DNA of 25,353 nucleotides from a virus. The position numbers and the translations under genes are program-made. Shown here piece after piece: positions 6,501-11,344 of the stretch; positions within the stretch are counted from its first letter, which is position 1; every line of letters starts with the position of its first letter. The stretch is from IMG/VR virus record IMGVR_UViG_3300020196_000219, positions 1-25,353 of that record; one strand, 5' to 3'. A model generated the notes under the pieces. The model saw only the letters and a program-made list of their open reading frames with translations, was not told where the DNA came from and made no database searches.

Positions 6501-6559
6501 ATAATTATCATATTAATGTTGCTACTGCATAGAATCTAATCTACAAATAACGTGTTTAA

Positions 6560-6591
6560 AACCTATGGTTTTAACTACTTGATGACAGACA
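6560..6591 (-). pseudogene. tRNA-His fragment (5' half remnant)
   Basis: On the plus strand, AACCTATGGTNTTAAC..CTTGA.GA.AG.CA matches the 5' half of the tRNA-His-like gene (4944-4969) at most positions. It spans the D arm and the start of the anticodon stem; the anticodon and 3' half are missing. It lies directly before tRNA-Met. Confidence 0.5.
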
Positions 6592-6595
6592 TTAT

Positions 6596-6671
6596 TGGTA
6601 GCAGTGGTGTGATTCGAACACACGATCTATTCCGTATGAAGGAAGTGCATTAGCCGCTATGCTACACTGCC
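6596..6671 (-). tRNA. tRNA-Met(CAT), probably elongator
   Basis: Acceptor GGCAGTG/CACTGCT, anticodon loop TTCATAC, perfect T stem GTGTG/CACAC, CCA encoded. The loop ends in C rather than A, unusual for elongator Met. An Ile2 role is possible but the acceptor lacks the C4:G69, C5:G68 pairs. Confidence 0.9.
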
Positions 6672-6677
6672 ATAAAT

Positions 6678-6754
6678 TGGCGACCCGTACCGGACTTGAA
6701 CCGGTGGCCTCATGCGTGACAGGCATGCGATCTAACCAACTGATCTAACGGGCC
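6678..6754 (-). tRNA. tRNA-Asp(GTC)
   Basis: Acceptor GGCCCGT/ACGGGTC, discriminator G, CCA encoded. Anticodon loop CTGTCAC on CATGC/GCATG. Confidence 0.96.
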
Positions 6755-6760
6755 TTTATC

Positions 6761-6852
6761 TGGCGGAGTGTGATGGATTCGAACCATCGGTACTAATTAC
6801 TTAGTACGACAGGTTAGCAACCTGCTGCTTTAGACCTCTCAGCCAACACTCC
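6761..6852 (-). tRNA. tRNA-Ser(GCT)
   Basis: Class II with a long variable hairpin (GTACTAAGTAATTAGTAC). Acceptor GGAGTGT/ACACTCC, discriminator G, anticodon loop TTGCTAA, CCA encoded. Ser codons UCN would need another tRNA outside the window. Confidence 0.95.
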
Positions 6853-6857
6853 TAAAC

Positions 6858-6933
6858 TGGTGGGACAACATGGGCTTGAACCATGGACCTAAGCGTTATC
6901 AACACTTTGCTCTACCAACTGAGCTATTGTCCC
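6858..6933 (-). tRNA. tRNA-Ile(GAT)
   Basis: Acceptor GGGACAA/TTGTCCC, anticodon loop TTGATAA on AAGTG/CGCTT, CCA encoded at 6858-6860. Its first base is the last base of the stop codon of the upstream CDS. Confidence 0.95.
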
Positions 6934-7214
6934 TATATAATAATTGGATCAGGAAATACAGGCACACGTTCAATCTCCGGCGCTTTTTCATTTAGTATGT
7001 TTTCTTCGAGCCATACAATACTTACAGTCTGCTGACCATTATGCTCTGTGAATTTATAGCAACCCTTGCGAATTACCATATCATCAACAACTGCATAGAC
7101 AAACTGACCTGAATGTTTTTGTGGGCAATCCGCTTTTAGAAAAATCATTCCCTCATTTTGCTGTTCGCCTTCCTGAACATGAATAACATCGGATTGTGGA
7201 ATATCTATTGGCAT
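6933..7214 (-). CDS. Unknown acidic protein between tRNAs
   Basis: A 93-aa acidic protein starting MPIDIPQSDVIHVQEGEQQ, with AGGAG 6 nt upstream. Two cysteines (CPQ, GCY) and a beta-rich core (QFVYAVVDDMVIRKGCYKF, VSIVWLEENI); the C-terminus is proline and isoleucine rich. It is framed by tRNA-Tyr (16 nt upstream) and tRNA-Ile (1-nt overlap), so message and tRNAs are presumably cut from one transcript, and cutting at the tRNA-Ile 5' end would trim the stop codon's last base. No family recognised. Confidence 0.7.
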   Translation of the reverse strand: MPIDIPQSDVIHVQEGEQQNEGMIFLKADCPQKHSGQFVYAVVDDMVIRKGCYKFTEHNGQQTVSIVWLEENILNEKAPEIERVPVFPDPIII

Positions 7215-7230
7215 AATTAACTCCTATAAT

Positions 7231-7317
7231 TGGTGGGAAAGGAAGGATTCGAACCTACTCAGCCGATTGGCGACAGATTTACAGTCTGTTGTGACTCTCC
7301 AACTTCACCGCTTGCCC
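7231..7317 (-). tRNA. tRNA-Tyr(GTA)
   Basis: Class II bacterial Tyr tRNA with a long variable arm (GCCAATCGGC). Acceptor GGGCAAG/CTTTCCC with one C-U mismatch, anticodon loop CTGTAAA, CCA encoded. Confidence 0.93.
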
Positions 7318-7324
7318 GTATAAG

Positions 7325-7535
7325 TTGCTCCTCCCCTGCGGCGGTAACTATAGCACGTTAAGTATTGAGTTGCCTTTACAGGTCTCAATACCATCACACA
7401 TGCCTCCATCCGCTTCACGACCCAGGGGAAGTTGTCGCATTGCCAGCGCCCTTCACTACCTAAGGGTAAGGTCCTGTGAGTCATAATCTCACTTCTCATC
7501 GTGCGGACGCACACTATCCGATTATTAGTCGGAAC
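7325..7535 (-). ncRNA. Unidentified structured RNA A between tRNA-Cys and tRNA-Tyr
   Basis: About 210 nt without a credible reading frame but dense in stems: GTATTGAG (7362-7369) with CTCAATAC (7384-7391), 8 bp; CCCCTG with CAGGGG at about 7333/7422; CCCTT/AAGGG; GTGAG/CTCAC; GTGCG/CGCAC; CCGA/TCGG. GC content is higher than in the neighbouring intergenic DNA. It is not a tRNA, rRNA, tmRNA or RNase P RNA by any motif I can see. In T4, stable RNAs of unknown function also sit in the tRNA cluster. The strand is inferred from the array. Confidence 0.55.
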
Positions 7536-7540
7536 GTTCT

Positions 7541-7618
7541 TGGAGTGGAAGGTCGGATTCGAACCGACGGCTTTAAAGTTTTGCAGACTTTTGTATTGGG
7601 CCTCTCTACCACTTCCAC
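7541..7618 (-). tRNA. tRNA-Cys(GCA)
   Basis: Acceptor GTGGAAG/CTTCCAC, discriminator T, CCA encoded. Anticodon loop CTGCAAA on AAAGT/ACTTT. T stem GTCGG/CCGAC. Confidence 0.93.
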
Positions 7619-7624
7619 ATAATT

Positions 7625-7699
7625 TGGTAGCGGGAGATGGATTTGCACCACCGATCTTCAGGTTATGAGCCTGACGAGTTGCTACTTCTCTATCCCGCA
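7625..7699 (-). tRNA. Initiator tRNA-fMet(CAT) with altered elbow
   Basis: The order TGCGGGA...CTCGTCAGGCTCATAACCTGAAG is that of bacterial initiator tRNA, and position 1 does not pair with 72 (T-T), the mark needed for formylation. CCA is encoded. The three G-C pairs of the anticodon stem are reduced to two (CAGG/CCTG). The T loop is TGCAAAT rather than TTCAAAT, and the D loop (AGTAGCA) lacks the GG pair, so the usual G18-Psi55 and G19-C56 contacts cannot form in the normal way. Confidence 0.88.
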
Positions 7700-7708
7700 A
7701 CATAAAAT

Positions 7709-7784
7709 TGGTGGACCTGACAAGGATCGAACTTGCGACATCCAGCTTGCAAAGCTGGCGCTCTCCCAACTGAGCTACAGGCCC
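7709..7784 (-). tRNA. tRNA-Ala(TGC)
   Basis: Acceptor GGGCCTG/CAGGTCC with one G-U, anticodon loop TTTGCAA on CAGC/GCTG, CCA encoded. Confidence 0.96.
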
Positions 7785-7794
7785 TTATTAAGGA

Positions 7795-7950
7795 GTGAGA
7801 GTGCTATCATGTCCGTTTAAGGGCAGAATGCCCTCTGTTGTTTCCAGTGCCACCACAGCACACCCTAAATATCGGGAAGAACTAACTAACAGATGAGTAA
7901 ACCCTCGATAGCCAGGTAGTTGGTTAAACTTCTCGCTTTCGGACTCTCAC
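7795..7950 (-). ncRNA. Unidentified structured RNA B
   Basis: A 156-nt segment closed by a perfect 8-bp stem (7795-7802 with 7943-7950). Inside are a hairpin GGGCA-GAA-TGCCC (7821-7833) and a 9-bp stem AACTAACTA/TAGTTGGTT at about 7882/7917. A sigma70-type promoter (7959-7987) would start transcription at about 7952, exactly where the outer stem begins on the minus strand. It ends about 10 nt before tRNA-Ala. No reading frame and no RNA family recognised. Confidence 0.6.
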
Positions 7951-7958
7951 ATAAACTA

Positions 7959-7987
7959 TATATACTAATAAAAAAATTTGTTGTAAA
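7959..7987 (-). promoter_or_regulatory. Sigma70-like promoter for RNA B and downstream tRNAs
   Basis: On the minus strand TTTACA (7987-7982), a 17-nt spacer and TATATA (7964-7959). The predicted start falls at the 5' end of RNA B. The spacer is T-rich, typical of strong early promoters. Confidence 0.5.
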
Positions 7988-7988
7988 A

Positions 7989-8168
7989 GGCGTGGGCTAA
8001 CCCGTGCCATCAAGGCAACTTGGCTTAATTTCATCTATACCCCCACGCAGTATAGACTATTCTGTTCACCTCATAGTGTATTCGTGCTACCCACAGACAA
8101 CCTCGCACTCTGTACAGATGTTTTACCGTATAATCATTCCCTACTACATCTAAGGACGGGATGATATT
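7989..8168 (-). ncRNA. Unidentified structured RNA C with a pseudoknot
   Basis: About 180 nt after tRNA-Gln. The stem TCTATAC/GTATAGA (arms 8034-8040 and 8050-8056) has the 9-nt loop TGCGTGGGG. Its heptamer GCGTGGG is perfectly complementary to CCCACGC 46 nt further along the RNA (7990-7996), giving a pseudoknot or an alternative long stem. The 5' part has ATCAT-CCC pairing with GGGA-ATGAT (next to tRNA-Gln). No reading frame. The same loop heptamer occurs in element D. Confidence 0.6.
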
Positions 8169-8242
8169 TGGCTGAGGAGCATGGATTCGAACCACGATAA
8201 GCAGGATCAAAACCTGCTGTCCTGCCGTTAGACGACTCCTCA
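8169..8242 (-). tRNA. tRNA-Gln(TTG)
   Basis: Acceptor TGAGGAG/CTCCTCA, discriminator G, CCA encoded at 8169-8171. Anticodon loop TTTTGAT on GCAGG/CCTGC. Confidence 0.96.
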
Positions 8243-8248
8243 ATTAAA

Positions 8249-8322
8249 TGGTACCGGATGACGGAGTCGAACCGCCGCTTACGGTTTTGGAGACCGCAGT
8301 GCTTCCGTAACACTTATCCGGT
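8249..8322 (-). tRNA. tRNA-Trp(CCA)
   Basis: Acceptor ACCGGAT/ATCCGGT, anticodon loop CTCCAAA on GCGGT/ACCGT, CCA encoded. The anticodon is CCA, so it reads UGG only and not UGA. Confidence 0.95.
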
Positions 8323-8329
8323 ATAAAAT

Positions 8330-8404
8330 TGGTGAACCCAAGGGAATTCGAATCCCTATTGCAGCCGTGAAAGGGCTGAGTCCTAACCGTTAGACGATGG
8401 GTCC
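8330..8404 (-). tRNA. tRNA-Glu(TTC)
   Basis: Acceptor GGACCCA/TGGGTTC, anticodon loop CTTTCAC on CAGCC/GGCTG, T stem AGGGA/TCCCT, CCA encoded. Confidence 0.95.
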
Positions 8405-8477
8405 AAAATGATAGTCGCCCCACGCCCGCGATCTATCTTGATATGTCCTATTTAACATATCTTACCAGCAGAATTCG
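8405..8477 (-). ncRNA. Structured spacer D between tRNA-Thr and tRNA-Glu
   Basis: 73 nt holding two hairpins: GATATGT-N8-ACATATC (7 bp, 8440-8461) and GATAG-A-TCGC / GCGA-CTATC (9 bp with one bulge, 8410-8437). The second displays the loop GGGCGTGGG, sharing GCGTGGG with the loop in RNA C. It may be a processed small RNA or a structured tRNA spacer. Confidence 0.45.
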
Positions 8478-8553
8478 TGGTGCCCCAGAGAAGGTTCGAA
8501 CTTCCGACCTAATGATTACTAATCATTTGCTCTACCAACTGAGCTACCGGGGC
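8478..8553 (-). tRNA. tRNA-Thr(AGT)
   Basis: Acceptor GCCCCGG/CTGGGGC, anticodon loop TTAGTAA on a perfect AATGA/TCATT stem, CCA encoded. The A34 anticodon is rare in bacteria outside tRNA-Arg(ACG). A second Thr tRNA (TGT) is at 933. Confidence 0.92.
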
Positions 8554-8580
8554 ACTATATATAAAACTTTTTAGGATTTT

Positions 8581-8673
8581 ACTAAGGAGTTTTCGCCTTC
8601 CCTTTGATCCCCTATACCGCCCGTATGCGAAAATTTAAAGTGCCTCGCGGAGCCTCGTTCCCCATTGCACTAA
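8581..8673 (-). ncRNA. Unidentified structured RNA E at the head of the tRNA array
   Basis: About 90 nt starting at the predicted +1 of the array promoter. Stems: AGTGC (8671-8667) with GCACT; TTTTCGC/GCGAAAA (8590-8596 with 8627-8633) enclosing ATAC-CGCCC-GTAT (8614-8626). After the last stem it continues CTCCTTAGTAA, similar to CTCCTTAATAA-like sequence after RNA B, perhaps a shared 3' signal. No reading frame. Confidence 0.5.
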
Positions 8674-8679
8674 ATTACA

Positions 8680-8707
8680 ATTATATACTAATTCAAATTA
8701 AAGTCAA
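8680..8707 (-). promoter_or_regulatory. Near-consensus sigma70-type promoter of the tRNA/RNA array
   Basis: On the minus strand TTGACT (8707-8702), 16-nt spacer, perfect TATAAT (8685-8680). Expected start near 8673, just before RNA E. It suggests the array is read early by unmodified host polymerase. Confidence 0.7.
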
Positions 8708-8715
8708 TATACAGA

Positions 8716-8748
8716 AAACAAAAAACCCCGGGTTTTTATGCCCGGGGT
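8716..8748 (-). terminator. Strong intrinsic terminator after the lipoprotein gene
   Basis: A perfect 8-bp GC-rich stem (8725-8732 with 8741-8748) followed on the minus strand by TTTTTTGTTTTC overlapping its base. It isolates the late lipoprotein unit from the tRNA array promoter just downstream. Confidence 0.9.
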
Positions 8749-8788
8749 ATTAAGTCTTTGTAAATCAATAACTTACACTCCGGTTATC

Positions 8789-8885
8789 CTATTGCTCCTG
8801 TATATTCTGCTGGACTATAGGCGCATAGGCATTTACCCATTTTACTGGTAAATATTCTTTGCCATATATGTAAGTTACCGAACAT
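8789..8885 (-). pseudogene. Small ORF with an apparent +1 frameshift after a late-type box
   Basis: CATAAATA (8898-8891) is followed by 5 nt and an ATG at 8885, the same layout as the leaderless genes. The ATG frame gives a 33-aa peptide of odd composition. Removing one T right after the ATG gives MSVTYIYGKEYLPVKWVNAY and ends QQNIQEQ at the TAG 8789-8791, a far more protein-like 31-aa sequence. It may be a frameshifted gene or an assembly indel. Nothing else is seen in 8749-8909. Confidence 0.3.
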
Positions 8886-8909
8886 GACTTTATTTATGAC
8901 CTGTAAAAA

Positions 8910-9197
8910 TTACTTGGCTGATGCGAAATCTGGAGTCTCAACAACTGCATCTCCAGATACTGCTTCAACTGCTGGCGCTGCTTCTGGAGCCGCTTCAACT
9001 GCTGGAGCATTAGGATCACATGGTTCTCCGTTACCGTCTACATAAGTAGGTACATCAGTTGGGACACCTGCTACCGAATTTTCTCGGCATTCACTCTGTT
9101 GTGATTTATCGTCAAGTACTTCGACTTCTGCTTCTTTATTATTAAAGCAACCCACTAGTGCTAGTGCTGCTACGCCTGCTACAACTACGTTCTTCAT
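8910..9197 (-). CDS. Phage lipoprotein, acidic Ala/Pro-rich
   Basis: A 95-aa protein with a clear lipoprotein signal: MKNVVVAGVAALALVGC, lipobox LVGC with the lipidated cysteine at 17. The mature part is acidic (EAEVEVLDDKS), has two further cysteines (ECREN, EPCDP) and a repetitive tail of Ala, Glu, Pro and Val (EAAPEAAPAVEAV). It should be anchored in an envelope membrane. AGGAG precedes the ATG; it has an exact late promoter and its own strong terminator, the same monocistronic layout as the EF-hand gene. Candidates are an outer spanin-like or superinfection-exclusion lipoprotein; the sequence does not decide. Confidence 0.8.
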   Translation of the reverse strand: MKNVVVAGVAALALVGCFNNKEAEVEVLDDKSQQSECRENSVAGVPTDVPTYVDGNGEPCDPNAPAVEAAPEAAPAVEAVSGDAVVETPDFASAK

Positions 9198-9219
9198 TTG
9201 TTTCTCCTAATTTTTTAGA

Positions 9220-9233
9220 ACAGTTTTAACTGT
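9220..9233 (-). promoter_or_regulatory. 5'-terminal mRNA hairpin of the lipoprotein gene
   Basis: ACAGTT-AA-AACTGT on the minus strand, starting about 7 nt after the late promoter box, hence at about +2 of the message. Same position as the hairpin in the EF-hand leader. Confidence 0.5.
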
Positions 9234-9239
9234 ACGCTA

Positions 9240-9247
9240 TATTTATA
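9240..9247 (-). promoter_or_regulatory. T4-type late promoter (TATAAATA)
   Basis: Exact TATAAATA on the minus strand, 42 nt before the lipoprotein ATG. The remainder of the divergent 9198-9416 gap is AT-rich with no other clear signal except the box at 9404. Confidence 0.75.
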
Positions 9248-9403
9248 TCACTGTTAAGCGGAGTTTTAGTTTTTAATATTAGCATACAGATTGCATATTA
9301 GCATCTTTACGTATTCCCCACTGGTATAATTTGATATCTACTTTACAAATATCTTCAATAAACACGATGTAAAAATAAAAAAAATTAAATGCGCAAGCGT
9401 ATA

Positions 9404-9411
9404 ATTAAATA
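9404..9411 (+). promoter_or_regulatory. Late-promoter-like box ATTAAATA, 5 nt before an ATG
   Basis: Six of eight bases match TATAAATA; TTGTC and the ATG at 9417 follow. No Shine-Dalgarno sequence. Spacing is identical to that at 2617 and 4216, which is the main support. Confidence 0.4.
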
Positions 9412-9416
9412 TTGTC

Positions 9417-9977
9417 ATGGATTACGATGCATTTAGTCATGGACAAGTTCTAAGCAAAATTTGGATATGTGAAGAATTAGAAAAATACATACAAGATAAA
9501 GCCCGTATAGTAGTTTTAGGTTGTTGGTACAATTTAACAGCATTTATTTTATTTTCCAGAAATCACGAAAAATACAATAAGATAGATGGGATAGATTTCA
9601 ATTTTGAAAATATTGGAATGGCGGATAAAATAAACAACACTTGGAAAATAGAAAATAAATTAGATTCTTATTTTGCTGATGTTAATAATACATTTTATCA
9701 AAATTACGATGTAGTAATTTGTTCCAGTGTAGAAGATATAAAAGGCAACACTTGGTTTGAAAGAATTCCCTGTGGTCATTTAGTTTGCTTACAAACATGT
9801 AATCTTACCTCAAAGCAAACTAAAAAATATGATAATTGGAATATTGTTAATGCTACAAAAACATTAAAAGAATTTAAAACAAAATATCCTTTACAAAAAA
9901 TAATATTTGAAGGCTCTAAAAAATTTGATTATCAAGATTTGAAATATAGCCGGCATATGCTAATAGGAATAAAGTGA
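9417..9977 (+). CDS. SAM-dependent methyltransferase-like protein, copy 1
   Basis: A 186-aa protein of the small class I methyltransferase-like family found in aquatic phages: FSHGQVLSKIWICEELE at the N-terminus, then RIVVLGCWYN (motif I strand and loop), GIDFNFENIGMAD (acidic end of strand 2 binding the SAM ribose), VVICSSVEDI (motif IV position) and a C-terminal YSRHMLIG strand. It is paralogous to the next gene along the whole length. Compared with that copy, the motif IV region reads SSVED where the other has TSCEH, so the active site may differ or be lost. Plus-strand, AT-rich, likely leaderless. Confidence 0.65.
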   Translation: MDYDAFSHGQVLSKIWICEELEKYIQDKARIVVLGCWYNLTAFILFSRNHEKYNKIDGIDFNFENIGMADKINNTWKIENKLDSYFADVNNTFYQNYDVVICSSVEDIKGNTWFERIPCGHLVCLQTCNLTSKQTKKYDNWNIVNATKTLKEFKTKYPLQKIIFEGSKKFDYQDLKYSRHMLIGIK

Positions 9978-9982
9978 CTTAA

Positions 9983-10543
9983 ATGGATTTCTCAGTTTTT
10001 TCTCATGGACAAATACATAGTAAATTATGGCTTTGTGAACAATTGGAACCATATTTGCCTAATGATGCAAGGGTAATAATACTAGGATCTTGGTATAACA
10101 CCTTAGGTTTTTTACTTTTAGTAAGAAATTCACACAAATTAGAATTACTTACTGGTATAGACTTTGAAAATGAAAATATAAAGATGTCTAACAAACTTCT
10201 GGATGCTTGGCTAATTGGCAACGATGTTAAAGTTAAAAATATTTGGAAGAGTGCTAGTCGATTAACAGAACAAGATACTGAAATTTATCATATTGTCATT
10301 AATACAAGTTGTGAACATATGGAAGATGAATGGTTTAACCAAGTAAATCTAGATCAACTAATATGCCTACAGACTAGTAACGTAGTGCATGATCATGTTA
10401 CATGGGATATAATTAATCCTAATCCAGATATGGAAACGTTTAAAAAAAAATATCCTTTGAGTCAAATACTTTATGAAGGAGAAAAAGTTTTTGATTACGG
10501 GGAACTTAAGTATAGCAGATATATGCTTATAGGAAGGAAATAA
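9983..10543 (+). CDS. SAM-dependent methyltransferase-like protein, copy 2
   Basis: A 186-aa paralogue of the preceding gene, 5 nt downstream and of identical length. FSHGQIHSKLWLCEQLE, RVIILGSWYN, GIDFENENIKMSN and VINTSCEHMEDEWF, ending YSRYMLIG, keep the family pattern, including the INTS.EH motif after strand 4. It has no strong ribosome site and is probably translated by coupling. Its stop codon abuts the stop of the convergent AhpD gene with no spacer. Substrate unknown; in phages such enzymes are annotated as methyltransferases without a proven target. Confidence 0.7.
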   Translation: MDFSVFSHGQIHSKLWLCEQLEPYLPNDARVIILGSWYNTLGFLLLVRNSHKLELLTGIDFENENIKMSNKLLDAWLIGNDVKVKNIWKSASRLTEQDTEIYHIVINTSCEHMEDEWFNQVNLDQLICLQTSNVVHDHVTWDIINPNPDMETFKKKYPLSQILYEGEKVFDYGELKYSRYMLIGRK

Positions 10544-11068
10544 TTATAAAGGTGCTACCTTACCAATAGCGTTGATTACTGAAGCAATTTTTCCTACATG
10601 CTGCAACTGCTGAACTGTCATACCTTCTTGCTTAAGAACATCATAATGATTCTTCACACAGTGTGAGCATTTACCAACAATGCTAGCACACAATGCAAAC
10701 ATTTCAAATTGAATCTTAGTAACGCTAGCATGATTCATATACGCTTGCATACGAATGCCAGGTGGAGTATTTTTAAGATCGCTATCCCCTGTCATTTCGA
10801 CAAAGGGGTAGTAAACATTATTCATACCCATAAGGCTAGCAGCAGTCTTGGCTGCATTTGCTACAGTAGTATTATCAACTAATACACTACCGCTTTCAAT
10901 AGCATATGCTAACTCACCATTTCCTGCTGTAATAGCAGCAGCATATGCACAAGCATGTAAATCTACTTCGTTAAGTAATGTGGATTTAAAAACATTATCA
11001 AATGTTAATTTTACATCTTTGCTATGATCAGGAATACTATCCTTAATTCTTTCTATCCAAATATTCAT
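10544..11068 (-). CDS. ahpD: AhpD-like alkylhydroperoxidase (carboxymuconolactone decarboxylase fold)
   Basis: A 174-aa all-helical protein close to the length of mycobacterial AhpD. The catalytic set is complete and correctly spaced: E122, C134-S-H136-C137 and H141, matching E118, C130, H132, C133 and H137 of Mycobacterium tuberculosis AhpD. The CxxC reduces AhpC and can itself reduce peroxide. The start at 11068 is chosen because its ATG overlaps the upstream stop as ATGA and follows GGGGA; an upstream in-frame ATG is less likely. It ends a four-gene cassette headed by AhpC, which supports a functional AhpC/AhpD pair in the cytoplasm. In mycobacteria AhpD is recharged through lipoamide; whether the host or the phage glutaredoxin at 18541 does this is unknown. 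Confidence 0.9.
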   Translation of the reverse strand: MNIWIERIKDSIPDHSKDVKLTFDNVFKSTLLNEVDLHACAYAAAITAGNGELAYAIESGSVLVDNTTVANAAKTAASLMGMNNVYYPFVEMTGDSDLKNTPPGIRMQAYMNHASVTKIQFEMFALCASIVGKCSHCVKNHYDVLKQEGMTVQQLQHVGKIASVINAIGKVAPL

Positions 11069-11265
11069 AATTTTCCCCATTGTATGTGTGTCCATAATCT
11101 TTCATAGCAATAATATGAAGTCATCCAGACACAATTTATAATAAGAGTAGGCACCAATGCCTCATCTAAACTTTGACCTGTTGCAACAAGTAAAGTATAG
11201 GTGCTGAGTAAAACCCAACACCTATAAATTAATGTTTTGACTAGTGTTCTAGTCTTTGTTTCCAT
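11065..11265 (-). CDS. DUF2061 membrane protein
   Basis: A 66-aa protein with the DUF2061 pattern: basic TKTRTLVKTLIYR start, two hydrophobic helices (about 11-27 and 37-51) and the end YERLWTHIQWGK. I use the ATG at 11265 since the family begins METKTR-like; an ATG at 11295 is in frame but would lie further inside the 31-aa ORF. The family sits in the inner membrane with unknown function and is often beside sulfur or redox genes. It overlaps the small ORF upstream by 17 nt and AhpD downstream by 4 nt. Confidence 0.8.
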   Translation of the reverse strand: METKTRTLVKTLIYRCWVLLSTYTLLVATGQSLDEALVPTLIINCVWMTSYYCYERLWTHIQWGKL

Positions 11266-11344
11266 CTTTATCTTCGTATTTGAAGTATGCGTCATATAAC
11301 CAGTTGCCTAGTACAACAGCGCACAAAGTAGTAAAGAATGTCAT
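11249..11344 (-). CDS. 31-aa single-pass membrane peptide in the AhpC-AhpD cassette
   Basis: The ATG overlaps the AhpC stop as TAATG. The peptide starts MTFFTTLCAVVLGNWLYDAY and ends in a charged tail (KYEDKDGNKD). About 18 hydrophobic residues form one membrane segment. Its stop lies inside the DUF2061 gene. The tight TAATG junction and clean topology argue for a real gene; no family recognised. It might help anchor or regulate the membrane partner DUF2061. Confidence 0.65.
   Translation of the reverse strand: MTFFTTLCAVVLGNWLYDAYFKYEDKDGNKD

Noticed and set aside
7305-7769. Long minus-strand open frame across tRNA-Met, tRNA-Cys and RNA A
   Set aside because: It reads straight through three tRNA genes and a structured RNA and has no ribosome site; the tRNAs explain the sequence.
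7795-8168. tmRNA, RNase P RNA or group I intron
   Set aside because: No tag-peptide frame or tRNA-like ends for tmRNA, no conserved RNase P core, and neither flanking tRNA is interrupted as an intron would require.
8031-8243. 70-aa open frame over tRNA-Gln and RNA C
   Set aside because: Starts inside tRNA-Gln; composition is non-protein-like and the stems of RNA C account for the region.
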